64,000 nucleotides of DNA, taken from positions 1,364,001 to 1,428,000 of the forward strand of contig NZ_VRUR01000002.1 in assembly GCF_008040165.1 (NCBI RefSeq). The letters are read 5' to 3'. Origin of the DNA: Flagellimonas hymeniacidonis. GTDB taxonomy: Bacteria > Bacteroidota > Bacteroidia > Flavobacteriales > Flavobacteriaceae. The notes beneath the pieces were generated by a model. It searched no databases. It was not told where the DNA came from and saw nothing but the letters and a program-made list of their open reading frames with translations. The translations under genes were made by a program, and so were the position numbers. Shown here piece by piece: positions 26,837 through 37,200 of this stretch. Numbering within the stretch: position 1 is the first letter of the stretch; every line of letters begins with the position of its first letter.

Positions 26837-26862
26837 AAAGCCCTTCTATATAGAAGGGCTTT
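26837..26862 (+). terminator. Bidirectional terminator between M28 gene and tRNA-His
   Basis: AAAGCCCTTCTAT joined to its exact complement forms a 26-base perfect palindrome flanked by A and T runs. It can end both the peptidase mRNA and the tRNA-His transcript, which converge here. Confidence 0.85.
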
Positions 26863-26869
26863 TCTTTTG

Positions 26870-26944
26870 GGTGGAAGATCGGTCTCGAACCGACGACCTC
26901 CTGAACCACAATCAGGCGCTCTAACCAACTGAGCTACAACCACC
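26870..26944 (-). tRNA. tRNA-His (GTG)
   Basis: Cloverleaf on the minus strand: D arm GCTC/GAGC, anticodon stem CCTGA/TCAGG with loop TTGTGGT (anticodon GTG), T stem GTCGG/CCGAT with loop TTCGAGA. The extra 5' G pairs with C73, the histidine identity feature. CCA is not encoded. In the acceptor stem positions 5-68 and 6-67 are U opposite U. Confidence 0.95.
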
Positions 26945-27257
26945 ATTTTAAGCGGAGGCAAAAATACTTTTTTTATTAATCCAATCAAAATAAATTGGCC
27001 TTTACCTCCAAAGAAATATTAAAGTTTCATGTTCAGGTAATTTACGAAATTATCACCTTGTGATTAAGGGTATTTATAAGCCTATATTCTTATATCTCAT
27101 CATATTCCAATAAAACCGAATCAATACTGTCACAAGCGTTTTACCGATGAAATACACTATTTAACAGACAAAACACACATTTTTTAGCTGTTCACAACAT
27201 TTAGTTCTTTAGAAAAAGCTACATAATTATTTTTACTAATCAAGATTTTGGCATCTT
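26945..27257. other. 313-base gap between tRNA-His and the second TPR kinase
   Basis: The first 45 bases hold the tRNA-His promoter. The rest is AT-rich. A weak inverted repeat (TAATTT, three bases, AAATTA, near 27039-27053) is visible. I see no coding frame and no complete promoter for the kinase. Confidence 0.6.
26959..26989 (-). promoter_or_regulatory. Promoter of tRNA-His
   Basis: On the minus strand TTTG, 19 bases, TATTTTTG: a full match to the Bacteroidota housekeeping consensus, ending 14 bases before the tRNA. Confidence 0.85.
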
Positions 27258-29345
27258 ATGTCCCAACAGAACCTAACAATACCATTTAAAAACCTACCAA
27301 GGAAAATAGTCGTGCTTTTCGGTGTACTGCTATTTGCTTCCCATATTAATGCCCAAAGAGATAACAAGGATAGTGTTGAGTTTCGGTTAAAAAGATTGGA
27401 ATCAACAAATCGTTTTAATCCAAAAGATACTACGCACATAAAATTACTCTCCAGTTTAGCTTTTTCTTATCGCTTTATAAATAACGATAGTTTACGCTCC
27501 ATTTCTGAGCGTGTTTTGAAACTGAGTAAAGCAATAGATTATGTTCCTGGAAAAATTAAAGCATTAGAAGCATTGGGCAGTTACTACTCTGATGAGGGAG
27601 AACGAACAAATTCCAAGGACCTTTTTAAAAGAGCGCTCAAATTAGCCAAAGAAGTGGGTGACAAACGAGGAGAACTAAATATTATTAACGCTTTGGCTCA
27701 TGACTATAGTTATGAGGGCAACTATGCCGAAGCGCTAAACCTGTACTTAATAGGTATTGATGTAGCAAAACAAATAGATAGCAAGAAAATGTTGTCCATT
27801 TTGAATGAAAATATTGCAAGCTTATATGCAGATCAAAGGGATTTTGAAAATGCGCTTATTTTTTACGACACGGTACAAGCGATGAACAAGGCACTCGGTA
27901 ATGACATCATTCATGCCGAAACACAAAGCAATATGGCTTCTATGTACAAAGATGCAGAGAACTTTGAGTATGCCATGTTCAATATAAACAAGAGTATTGC
28001 AACTTTTGAAAAGCATAAGATTTATGATTGGTTGGCCTATGCCTATGAGGTAAAAGGGAGTATTTATTTAGAACAAGGCAAATACCAATGGGCACTATAT
28101 TGGTACGATCAAAGTAGTTTGTTGCATAACCAGCAGCTTGATGATGAAAGAGAAGAAATTCAATTATTAAACGGAATGGCAAAAGTATATCTGGGTCTTG
28201 GTAGAGATAGCCTTTCCCAACAATATGCTGATAGGGGGTTGCAGTTATCCAAAAAAATAAAATCATTACAAGGCCAAATAGATTGCTCAGAAACTTTATA
28301 TGAGTTACATAAGAACAAAGGAAATCATACTCTTGCTCTTACGTACCTGGAAATCTTTAAAAAGCTGTCAGATTCACTGTCAAAAGATAAGAACAAACAA
28401 AGTTTATCCTTATTAAAAACGAAACTGCAATATGAGCAGGAAAAAATGGAACTTATTGCAACAAATGATGCCGCATTGGCTAAACAAAGAAACTATATCT
28501 ACTTCTCTGTTGCTATTTTACTCATATTGGCCGTAGTCACATTTATTGTTAGACGTAGTGAGCATATCCAGAAAAAATTGAACAGGGAGCTACAGGAAAA
28601 ATCGGCTGTAGTAAGTGAAAGAGAGTCGCAGCTTAGCGAAATAAATAGAACAAAAACCAAGTTATTCTCTATAATCGGGCATGATCTTAGAGGCCCAATT
28701 GGTGCTCTACAAGGAATGCTAAAGTTGTTTACTGATGGAGAAATAGGTAAAGAAGAATTCTTATCCTTCATTCCAAAACTGAAAACAGATGTAGAACATA
28801 TCTCCTTTGCCCTAAATAATTTACTGTCTTGGGGACAAACACAACTGAATGGAGTTGTTACTAAACCAAAAAAGGTTTCGCTGGAAAAACTGGTCAATGG
28901 AAACATGAGGCTATTATCAGAAGTGGCCGCAGGTAAATCCATTAAAATTATGAATCAATTGCCTGAAAACCCACTTATTTGGGCTGACCAGAACCAGATT
29001 GATATTGTAATCCGGAATTTGTTGAGCAATGCCATTAAATTTACACCAGAAAATGGATTGATTACCATTGAAGCCGAGGAGAAAAAGGACATCTGGCAGA
29101 TAATGATTAGGGATACAGGTATAGGAATGAACAAAGAAATTCAGAAAAAAATATTCGCGAACACCTCTAATATTACAACCTACGGTACCAATAATGAACG
29201 TGGTACTGGTCTAGGACTTTCTTTATGCAAAGAAATGATTCTAAAAAATCAAGGGGAAATTTGGGTAGAAAGCGTATTGCGTAAGGGGTCTTCTTTTTAC
29301 TTTACGCTTCCAAAAGCTGAAAAGAGCTATCAAAACGCCAGTTAG
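27258..29345 (+). CDS. TPR sensor histidine kinase (HisKA type)
   Basis: 695 residues. A signal peptide (about 15-34, ending HINAQ) is followed by TPR repeats in the periplasm (about 60-400), a transmembrane helix (YIYFSVAILLILAVVTFIV, about 412-430) and a coiled coil. The kinase core has the HisKA motif SIIGHDLRGPIGALQGML and a HATPase with IVIRNLLSNAIKFTP (N), IRDTGIGMNKE (G1) and NERGTGLGLSLCKEM (G2). There is no receiver domain and no regulator gene next to it, so the partner is unknown. The stop overlaps the convergent bshB1 stop by four bases. Confidence 0.9.
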   Translation: MSQQNLTIPFKNLPRKIVVLFGVLLFASHINAQRDNKDSVEFRLKRLESTNRFNPKDTTHIKLLSSLAFSYRFINNDSLRSISERVLKLSKAIDYVPGKIKALEALGSYYSDEGERTNSKDLFKRALKLAKEVGDKRGELNIINALAHDYSYEGNYAEALNLYLIGIDVAKQIDSKKMLSILNENIASLYADQRDFENALIFYDTVQAMNKALGNDIIHAETQSNMASMYKDAENFEYAMFNINKSIATFEKHKIYDWLAYAYEVKGSIYLEQGKYQWALYWYDQSSLLHNQQLDDEREEIQLLNGMAKVYLGLGRDSLSQQYADRGLQLSKKIKSLQGQIDCSETLYELHKNKGNHTLALTYLEIFKKLSDSLSKDKNKQSLSLLKTKLQYEQEKMELIATNDAALAKQRNYIYFSVAILLILAVVTFIVRRSEHIQKKLNRELQEKSAVVSERESQLSEINRTKTKLFSIIGHDLRGPIGALQGMLKLFTDGEIGKEEFLSFIPKLKTDVEHISFALNNLLSWGQTQLNGVVTKPKKVSLEKLVNGNMRLLSEVAAGKSIKIMNQLPENPLIWADQNQIDIVIRNLLSNAIKFTPENGLITIEAEEKKDIWQIMIRDTGIGMNKEIQKKIFANTSNITTYGTNNERGTGLGLSLCKEMILKNQGEIWVESVLRKGSSFYFTLPKAEKSYQNAS

Positions 29346-30064
29346 ATCAAATCATCAAGGTTATCAACGGCCAAACACCGTTCTACCGTAAAACCTTCGG
29401 CATGCTCAACTCCTATTAATCTTCCCAAGTCTCTAGCCCTATAATTAACACTATCAATAAAGTTTTTGCTGCTTATCGGCGTAGCGGGTTCATCGCTCTT
29501 TGGGTCAAAAAATTGTGAACTATAAGCCAAAATGGCTTCAGTCTTTTTATCAATAAAGCCAGAAACATCCACAGCAAAATCTGGTTCTAAGTTTTTCCAT
29601 TGAATAAAATGATATACCACTTTTGGGCGCCAAGCATCTTGCCACTTATCATCACCATCCATTTTGGTGTCAATCTTTATCAATCCACTTAAAAAGCACG
29701 CATCGCTTACTAATTTACTCCCTTTGGGGTGATCAATATGTCTATCATCAATAGCATTGCAGAGTACAATTTCCGGACGGTATTTTCGAATCATTTTAAT
29801 AATCTCCATCTGATGTTCCTTATCATTAACAAAGAAACCATCAGCAAATTCCATATTCTCCCTAACAACGATTCCCAAAATTTTTGCGGCATTTGCTGCT
29901 TCTTGATCTCTAATTTCGGCTGAGCCCCGAGTTCCTAATTCCCCTCGTGTTAAATCTACTATCCCAACTTTTTTACCTCTAGAAACTTCTTTGGCAATAG
30001 TTCCGCCTGCACCTAACTCAGCATCATCTGGATGGGCGCCAAATACTAAAATATCTAACTTCAT
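29342..30064 (-). CDS. bshB1: Bacillithiol biosynthesis deacetylase BshB1
   Basis: 240-residue PIG-L fold zinc deacetylase of normal BshB1 size. FGAHPDDAELGAGGTI supplies two zinc ligands, DDRHIDHPKGSKL the third histidine and the catalytic region. LTRGELGTRGSAEIRDQEAANAAKILG and VEHAEGFTVERCL are close to BshB1 signatures. It removes the acetyl group from GlcNAc-malate to give GlcN-malate for bacillithiol. It follows a PLP sulfur-amino-acid enzyme by 11 bases, which fits thiol metabolism. Confidence 0.9.
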   Translation of the reverse strand: MKLDILVFGAHPDDAELGAGGTIAKEVSRGKKVGIVDLTRGELGTRGSAEIRDQEAANAAKILGIVVRENMEFADGFFVNDKEHQMEIIKMIRKYRPEIVLCNAIDDRHIDHPKGSKLVSDACFLSGLIKIDTKMDGDDKWQDAWRPKVVYHFIQWKNLEPDFAVDVSGFIDKKTEAILAYSSQFFDPKSDEPATPISSKNFIDSVNYRARDLGRLIGVEHAEGFTVERCLAVDNLDDLI

Positions 30065-30075
30065 GAATGTCTTTA

Positions 30076-31245
30076 TTATACAGGTACAGCCATTGATTTT
30101 ACTTTGGCAATAGCTTGCTCAATATCTTGCACTAAGTCTTCAATTTCTTCAATACCTAACGAAAATCTTATAAGAGAATCCTTAATTCCTTGTTTCTGTC
30201 GGTCTTCTGCGCTCATTAAGGCATGGGATGTTTTGGTAGGTGACAGCACCGTACTCTCAATACCCGCCAAACTCATCGATGGTTTTATGAGTTTAAGATG
30301 TTTGAAAAACGATGAGGCATCAATATCGGAATTCAATTCAAAAGAGAGCATTCCACCAAAGCCTTTCATCTGTGATTTTGCTAAATTGTAATCAGGATGC
30401 GTATGCAAACCGGGATAATACACATTTTCCACATCACTGCTTCCCTCAAGATAGGTAGCCATCTTCATAGCGTTATCATTTTGGGCCTGTACCCTAATTC
30501 CCATGGTCTTGATACTTCGCTCCAAAAGCCAAACCGTATAATCACTTAGACTTCCTCCAAAGCAAATAGCGGATTGGAAAACCGTATCCATATATTCTTG
30601 CGAAGAAACTATAACTCCTGCGCAAATATCTGAATGCCCACCCATATACTTGGTAGCACTATGCAGAATCACATCTATTCCAAAATCAATTGGATTTTGA
30701 TTTATGGGGCTTGCAAAAGTGTTATCAATCATGGAGATTAAACCATGCTTCTTTGCAAGTGCTGCAATTCCATTTAAATCTGTAATGGTCAATAGCGGGT
30801 TTGATGGGGTTTCTATATAAATAACCTTTGTATTGGGTTGGATTTCCTTCTCAAAATCTGCAACAGTCCATCCGTCGGTAAATGAATAGCTAATCCCATA
30901 TTTTTCAAACTGCGTTACAGCAAAATTATAAGTTCCTCCATAAAGGGTCTGCTGTAACACAATATGGTCTCCCGCTTGTAAAAAAGCCATCAATGCAGTG
31001 CTAATTGCTGCCATTCCGCTACCAAAAATCATAGCAGCCTCAGCATGTTCCAAGGCTGCCAATTTCTTGCATAAAGCTTCTTGATTTGGAGTGTTAAAGT
31101 ATCTTGGGTACCGTTTTACACCCACATCCTCAAAAGCATATGATGTACTCATATACAAAGGGGATACAGCTCCTTTATATTCTTTATCTTCTAGTTCGCC
31201 TGCATGCGTGCAGACCGTATTTACACCTTTTTTATCTGAATTCAT
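30076..31245 (-). CDS. Cys/Met-metabolism PLP enzyme (cystathionine gamma-synthase/lyase or methionine gamma-lyase type)
   Basis: 389 residues of fold type I. GSGMAAISTALMAFLQAGDHIV binds cofactor phosphate, YIETPSNPLL and MIDNTFASPINQNPIDFGIDVILHSATKYMGGHSD contain the PLP aspartate and the Schiff-base lysine. The C-terminal SLAGIESTVLSPTKTSHALM holds the substrate arginine region. Which C-S bond it makes or cleaves cannot be decided from sequence alone. It lies between MATE and bshB1 on one strand with short gaps, suggesting a link between cysteine supply and bacillithiol. Confidence 0.85.
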   Translation of the reverse strand: MNSDKKGVNTVCTHAGELEDKEYKGAVSPLYMSTSYAFEDVGVKRYPRYFNTPNQEALCKKLAALEHAEAAMIFGSGMAAISTALMAFLQAGDHIVLQQTLYGGTYNFAVTQFEKYGISYSFTDGWTVADFEKEIQPNTKVIYIETPSNPLLTITDLNGIAALAKKHGLISMIDNTFASPINQNPIDFGIDVILHSATKYMGGHSDICAGVIVSSQEYMDTVFQSAICFGGSLSDYTVWLLERSIKTMGIRVQAQNDNAMKMATYLEGSSDVENVYYPGLHTHPDYNLAKSQMKGFGGMLSFELNSDIDASSFFKHLKLIKPSMSLAGIESTVLSPTKTSHALMSAEDRQKQGIKDSLIRFSLGIEEIEDLVQDIEQAIAKVKSMAVPV

Positions 31246-31280
31246 AGTGCTAAAACTTTAGGTTAAAGATACGAAACCGC

Positions 31281-32690
31281 TTATACTTGGACCTGCTTCC
31301 ACTTTCCTTTTTTGAACCATATAATGGCCATTACTGCCAATACAACTTCCGCTGCCGTAATAGCAATAAAAACACCTTTTGCTCCAAACCCAAATGTAAG
31401 TGCCGCCAAATAAGCCAAGGGCAATTGAAACATCCAAAATGAGAAAAAGTTGATTTTAGTAGGTGTTTTGGTATCCCCAGCACCATTGAATGCCTGAGTA
31501 ACTACCATGCCGTAGGCATAAAAAACATATCCTATTGCTATAATCTGTAGGCAAAGTGCGCCGTTTTCAACAACACTAGGCGTTGCATTGAACCACGAGA
31601 TAATACTCTTGGCAAAAATGAGATACACCAACGACACCACTCCCATAAAATAGGCGTTATACTTCCCAGTTTTCCAAACTGAGATCTCAGCTCTATCCGG
31701 TTTTTTGGCGCCTAAATTCTGCCCTACTAAAGTAGCTGCCGCATTACTCATTCCCCATGCAGGCATTAAGGTGAACATGATTACCCTAATAGCAATGGTA
31801 TATCCAGCCAAAACCTCGCTACCAAATTCGGACATAATTCGCATGAGAAACACCCAGCTCGATGTTCCAATTAAAAATTGCGCAATACCTCCAAGCGATA
31901 CTTTGACCAAATTGATCATGACACCAAGATTGAAGACCAAATCTTTTAGGACAAGTTTAATTTTACTCCAACCAAAAAACAAAATTCCCAATTGAAATAA
32001 AACAGCAGTACCTCGACCTATATTGGTCGCTATAGCGGCTCCCATTACACCATACTCAGGAACTGGACCCCATCCAAAAATAAATATGGGGTCTAAAATG
32101 ATATTGAGTCCGTTAGACAGCACCAGTGTCCACATAGCGATGGAAGCATCACCCGCTCCTCTAAAAATCGCATTAATTAAAAACAACAGCATGATAGTGA
32201 TGTTCCCCCCTATTAAAAACTTGGTGTACCCATACCCTTCTGCAATTAGGTCTGGTTCGCCTCCCATTAATGCCAATATTTCCTTGGCATAAAAGACTCC
32301 AACGACTCCTAAAAGAATGGAAATAATCACACCTAACCCAATGGCCTGTACTGCGGCCACTCTAGCACCTTGAACATCCTTTTCCCCTATTCTACGGGCT
32401 ACAACTGCGGTTGCTGCCATACTCAAACCAATTGCAAGTGCATAAATTAGAGTAATTACAGATTCCGTTAGTCCAATAGTAGCAACTGCATTTACGCTTA
32501 CTTGGGATACATATGCGATATCTACCAGCGCAAAAATGGATTCCATAAGCATCTCCAAAATCATGGGGATGGAGAGCATAAAGATTGCTTTTCGAATACT
32601 GCCAGAAGTAAATTCTGTTTCCTTGCCAGTTACAGCAATCCAGAAATAATTAAGGAATTTTTTAAAAGAAAATATATTTGAATTTGTCAT
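31281..32690 (-). CDS. MATE-family multidrug/toxin efflux transporter
   Basis: 469 residues with 12 predicted membrane helices in two similar halves. SIPMILEMLMESIFALVDIAYVSQV and GLTESVITLIYALAIGLSMAATAVVARRIGEKD in the first half, and MPAWGMSNAAATLVGQNLGAKKPDRAE in the second, are MATE hallmarks. It should export cationic or other small compounds with Na+ or H+ entry. It is the first gene of the run leading to the PLP enzyme and bshB1 (35 and 11 bases apart). A nested inverted-repeat element lies directly upstream. Confidence 0.9.
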   Translation of the reverse strand: MTNSNIFSFKKFLNYFWIAVTGKETEFTSGSIRKAIFMLSIPMILEMLMESIFALVDIAYVSQVSVNAVATIGLTESVITLIYALAIGLSMAATAVVARRIGEKDVQGARVAAVQAIGLGVIISILLGVVGVFYAKEILALMGGEPDLIAEGYGYTKFLIGGNITIMLLFLINAIFRGAGDASIAMWTLVLSNGLNIILDPIFIFGWGPVPEYGVMGAAIATNIGRGTAVLFQLGILFFGWSKIKLVLKDLVFNLGVMINLVKVSLGGIAQFLIGTSSWVFLMRIMSEFGSEVLAGYTIAIRVIMFTLMPAWGMSNAAATLVGQNLGAKKPDRAEISVWKTGKYNAYFMGVVSLVYLIFAKSIISWFNATPSVVENGALCLQIIAIGYVFYAYGMVVTQAFNGAGDTKTPTKINFFSFWMFQLPLAYLAALTFGFGAKGVFIAITAAEVVLAVMAIIWFKKGKWKQVQV

Positions 32691-32696
32691 TATAAA

Positions 32697-32802
32697 AGAA
32701 TTATGTGTGAAAAAAGAATGGAAATGTCAGCCGTACCGAAAAAGTTTTCGGTTACTTTTTTGGCTTAAAGCCAAGGGTGACATCTATTGTGTACATAATT
32801 CT
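32697..32802. repeat. Nested inverted-repeat element upstream of the MATE gene
   Basis: The outer arms AGAATTATGT (32697-32706) and ACATAATTCT (32793-32802) are a perfect 10-bp inverted repeat. Inside, ATGTCA (32724-32729) pairs with TGACAT (32778-32783), enclosing two hairpins: ACCGAAAA/TTTTCGGT (32735-32752) and TTGGCT/AGCCAA (32760-32774). The whole could fold as an arm with a three-way junction, as RNA or as DNA. It ends seven bases before the MATE start codon. Confidence 0.6.
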
Positions 32803-32860
32803 ATAACTTCATGATGGGGACAAAGATGCTAAAAAAAATTATATTCTTCATATTAAGGCA

Positions 32861-32874
32861 TCGAATTAATTCGA
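32861..32874. repeat. 14-base perfect palindrome upstream of the M14 gene
   Basis: TCGAATTAATTCGA is its own complement and lies 67 bases before the M14 start codon. It may be a regulator site; in AT-rich DNA it could also be chance. Confidence 0.35.
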
Positions 32875-32941
32875 AAAAAGAAAATCATATTTTTATACCA
32901 AATCAAAAAATCATTGAATCCAAACTGCCAAAACTTTATAT

Positions 32942-34249
32942 ATGAGGCTTACTTTAGTATCATTATTTATCGGATTATTCATTCTTACTTCTTGTAAGAA
33001 CTCAGCCAGTTCCATCAACACAGAAACTGCAATTAAGGAAAAGCCAACCGGGTATCAAGGCCAACAACCAAGTCCTATTGTACCCACAGTAAATAAACCA
33101 GTTCAGAAACAATGGAAAGGAATTTGGTCTTTTGATAGCGATAGTACTTTTTTTACCAATGATTTTGATGGTGCCCGCCTAAACGGGGTAGCTGCAGATG
33201 GGAATGATCATTATACCGTATGGATCACTGCAGAAAACACTCCTATTAATGTAAGTCCTTGGTATGCATTTAAAGTATGGACAGAAAATCCCAGAGACAT
33301 AACGATTAAACTTTCCTATCAAGATTCCAGAAGTCGATATTATCCCAAAATAAGTACGGATGGGATACATTTTAAAAGCTTGGACAGTACTAATTTTAAG
33401 GCCATTAATCCAGGAGAAGGAGAATTTGGCATTAAAGCCGTACCGGAACTTGCAGAGTTGACCTTGTCCATTGGCAAAAATCCTATATGGGTGTCAGCAC
33501 AAGAACTATACACTTCAAAACGGGTGAAAAGTTGGATTGATTCGTTATCTACAAAACCATTCATATCCAACTATGAAATTGGAAAGACCACAGAAAAGCG
33601 ACCAATGCACCTGATGGAAATAAATGATAGTAGCCTTACTAAAAAAGCGCTGATGATTATCTCCCGACAGCATCCACCTGAGGTAACTGGTTTTATTGCT
33701 ATGAAATCTTTTATTGAAACTATTTCCAGTGACACAGAACAAGCCAAAAACTTTAGAGAAAAACATACGGTTTTTGTGGTTCCACTTATGAATCCTGATG
33801 GTGCTGATAATGGGCATTGGCGTCATAATATGGGTGGAATAGACCTAAATAGGGATTGGCAAAATTTTAATCAACCCGAAACCAAAAGTGTTCGAGATTT
33901 TTTAAACAAAAAAAGCACTGACGGGTATGAGTTTGTCTTTGGAGCAGACTTTCATTCCACATGGGATGATATTTATTATCCTTTGGATACAACAGTGACG
34001 GGGGAAAAAGGCAAAATTGTATTTGATTGGATTGATAGTATTAGTGATAGACTTCCACAGAAAAAATCCAATGTGAAAGCTTCAGATAAATTGGATCCAA
34101 CCATGGTATCCCGTACTTATTTTTTTGTGAAGCATCAAATGCCAGCCATTGTTTTTGAGCTGGGGGACAACACTCCAAGGCCGTTTTTAAAAGAAAAGGG
34201 AAAGGTAGCCGCAGAGGAACTCATGCGTCTTTTGCTAGAAACCGAATGA
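32942..34249 (+). CDS. M14-family zinc carboxypeptidase lipoprotein
   Basis: 435 residues with a lipoprotein signal (MRLTLVSLFIGLFILTSCKNS, lipobox LTSC). An N-terminal beta domain (about 50-190) precedes the M14 catalytic domain. Zinc ligands: SRQHPPEVTGF (HxxE) and ADFHSTWDD (His); substrate-binding NPDGADNGHWRHNMGGIDLNRDW; catalytic glutamate in IVFELGDNT. The order and spacing are those of M14 enzymes acting on peptides or cell-wall-like substrates at the surface. It converges on ccsBA with four bases between stops. Confidence 0.88.
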   Translation: MRLTLVSLFIGLFILTSCKNSASSINTETAIKEKPTGYQGQQPSPIVPTVNKPVQKQWKGIWSFDSDSTFFTNDFDGARLNGVAADGNDHYTVWITAENTPINVSPWYAFKVWTENPRDITIKLSYQDSRSRYYPKISTDGIHFKSLDSTNFKAINPGEGEFGIKAVPELAELTLSIGKNPIWVSAQELYTSKRVKSWIDSLSTKPFISNYEIGKTTEKRPMHLMEINDSSLTKKALMIISRQHPPEVTGFIAMKSFIETISSDTEQAKNFREKHTVFVVPLMNPDGADNGHWRHNMGGIDLNRDWQNFNQPETKSVRDFLNKKSTDGYEFVFGADFHSTWDDIYYPLDTTVTGEKGKIVFDWIDSISDRLPQKKSNVKASDKLDPTMVSRTYFFVKHQMPAIVFELGDNTPRPFLKEKGKVAAEELMRLLLETE

Positions 34250-34253
34250 GAGA

Positions 34254-37200
34254 TTATTTCGCATAATTGACGCGATATCTCCAAAAACTTACACCTCCTA
34301 AGATAAATACCCCAAGTACGGTATACCAAATAAAGCTAGGGGTTATCACTTGATCACCGCTAGCATAGCTATGTAGGCCTACCAAATAAAAGTTGACCCC
34401 AAAATAGGTCATCATAATACTGGCAAAGGCAATAATACTGGCAAAGCTAAAGGTCCATTTTCCACGCAATCCGGGCACTAGTCGCATATGCAATACAAAA
34501 GCATAAACCATAATTGAAATCAAGGCCCAAGTTTCTTTAGGATCCCATCCCCAATAACGTCCCCAACTTTCATTGGCCCATTGTCCTCCCAGAAAATTAC
34601 CTATGGTAAGCATAACAAGACCAGTGGTCAAGGCTAGTTCATTGATCACTATTAACTCTTTTATATTGAGTTCCATGCGCTCCTTGTTCTTTTTGTTGGT
34701 AAGAATAATGAGTATCAAAGAAACAACACCTAAAATCATACCTACGGTCAAGGGTCCATAACTTCCCACGATAACCGCAACATGTATCATAAGCCAATAA
34801 CTATCAAGAACCGGTTGTAAATTGGCTATAGCTGGATCTACCCAGCTTTGATGTGCCACTGCGAGAAGCAAAGCAGTTACAAAAGCGCTTGCAGCTAGAG
34901 TTAAATCACTTTTTCTTCCTAAAGCCAAGCCTATTCCCATAGTCGCCCAGGAAACGTATAAGATGCTTTCATAAGCATCACTCCATGGGGCGTGCCCGGA
35001 AATGTACCAGCGTAAAGCCAAACCGGCCGTGTGCCATATAAATAGGATAATTACTATTCCCTTAAATGCATATGCTGTTGCCTTCCAAATTTCTCTGTCC
35101 TTAAAAATTCGAAATATGAGAACAAAGAATAGAAATAAGCCAATCAGACCGTAGTACTTGTACAATCGATTGAAAATATCAAGTTTGTTGTAGATGATTT
35201 CAATCTCTACCTTTTTTTCATCGGGGAGTACCTCTGAACCATGGTTTTTCTGGTTTTGCTTAAAAGCATCCAATAATTTATCTGGTTGGGAATAATCTCC
35301 TGTTTCAATTGCAGTTTTAAGCGAGCCCAAATAATAGGGCATTGAATTTTTTATAAAATTGGCATATAGAGAATCCGCCACTTGGTATTGGCCAGAACGA
35401 TACTCAATAGCAGAAATCCATTTGTTGTTTTCATCATTGAGCAAAGGAAATATTTTAACTATCTGTCCACTTAAAGCAATGTTCAAAAGGCTAAGCCGCT
35501 CCCCTACCTTTTTAAAATCTTTTTCAAAATTGGAAGGGTTGGTCGTTGAAGTTGCTTTCTCCAAATAGGGTTGCAACTTATAGGTCCCCTTTTCATCAAA
35601 AAAATCCGTGGCCTTTACATATTTTGTTTTCTTGGGGACATCAATAATACTACGAAGGCTGTCGTTCTCTTTTTTTCCAAGTGCTATGAACTCGGTGTTG
35701 TACCAAACACCTGGATTCATCATCATGGAAAGAAAGACTTGATTTGCCGACAAATCGTTGTACGTGTTCTTTCCGCTCAACCTCCGAAGCAGCTCAGAAG
35801 CAAAGGTGTGGATGGGTTTCATTCTACCCCCTTCATCTTGAATAACAAGAGCTCCAAAGTTTTCTGCATGCTCTTCTTTAACAATGGTAGTTTTAATAAT
35901 GGAATCTACCTGTTCTTGTGTAGGAAGATTAGAATGTTCGTGATTTTTTGAATCATCTTGCTGAGAAATAGCCAAGGAGGTAGACAAGAAAAAAGCAATT
36001 GTAGCCAAAGTGGCTTTTTTCGCCTTAATTTTCTCCAAAGATTTTTGAAGGTCACGAAAACGGGTTTTTCCAAAGAACATAATGCCCATTAACCCTAGAT
36101 AAAGTAAAAAATAACCAATATAGGTAATCCATGTGCCCCAAAAATCGTGGTTAACAGATAGCACTGTTCCTTTTTCATCTGGATGAAAACTGGATTGAAA
36201 AAAGCGGTATCCTTTATGGTCCAAAACGTGGTTCATGAAGATGTCATAGTCGAACGAGCGATCATCTTCCACGGTAATTTTGCTCATAAAAGAGGCATAG
36301 CCTGCCTCGGTGCCGGGGTATTTTTCTGCGATAAAGTCATTTAATTGAATAGCAAAGGGGAGCTCATGTACTTTAGAGCCATAACTCAATGAAAAGTCCA
36401 GGCCACCAACTTTAATTTTATCTGAAAAGTTAGAAGTGCCCTTTCCTCCCAATAATTTTTGTTCTATAGTTTCCCCATTTGCAGTAATCGATACTATCAG
36501 TGCATCTTGAGTGGCCTCGGTAATCTCATTTTCAGGAACCTTAACTATCCCGTAGCTGCCCTTAACCAAAGGTTCGGGGATTACAAACTGCATTCCAGCC
36601 ATGGTATATAGAGAGCGTAACTGCAGCGTTTGTAGACTGTCATTTACCAACTGGCCTTGAAACTGATCAGCCATGCGCATGAAATTTCCAGGAAAAGGAG
36701 ATTTAATTTGATAGCCGTCATTAGTTGTGTAAATATTTATCGCTCCATCGGTTTCATTGTTTAGTGAGAAAAGTACATTGTGTATACTGGCAATCTTTCC
36801 ACTTTCCAAATAATGTTCATGGCGTTGACCATCTCCAGCTTCTACTATTTTAAGATACTCATTGCCCTGTTCATCTGGAACTAATCCTTCTTCGGCACCT
36901 GCGATGAAATCAATATAATTAATAGTAAATGGTTCACCATTGAAATCAGATTTCCAAGGCAGGCTAGAACGCATTCCCTCCGCTGTAATAAGCAAGTCAT
37001 CTTCTAAAACCTTTCTCTTGGTTTCTCCATTTATTTCACCATCCACAAAGGCAGTCAAATAGGTCTTATCAGAATAGAATCTATTTTCGGTTTTCCCTTC
37101 TCTAATAGGCATCATGCCTTCATAACTGATATACCTTGTTACAAAAGCACCAATAATGATTAAAATCCAAGAAAGGTGTAGTATCAATACTGGCCATTTT

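Noticed and set aside
26502..26909. 135-codon minus-strand frame running into tRNA-His
   Set aside because: Overlaps both the M28 catalytic domain and the tRNA gene; a chance frame.
35571..35951. 126-codon plus-strand frame
   Set aside because: Antisense to ccsBA; Cys- and Phe-rich shadow composition.
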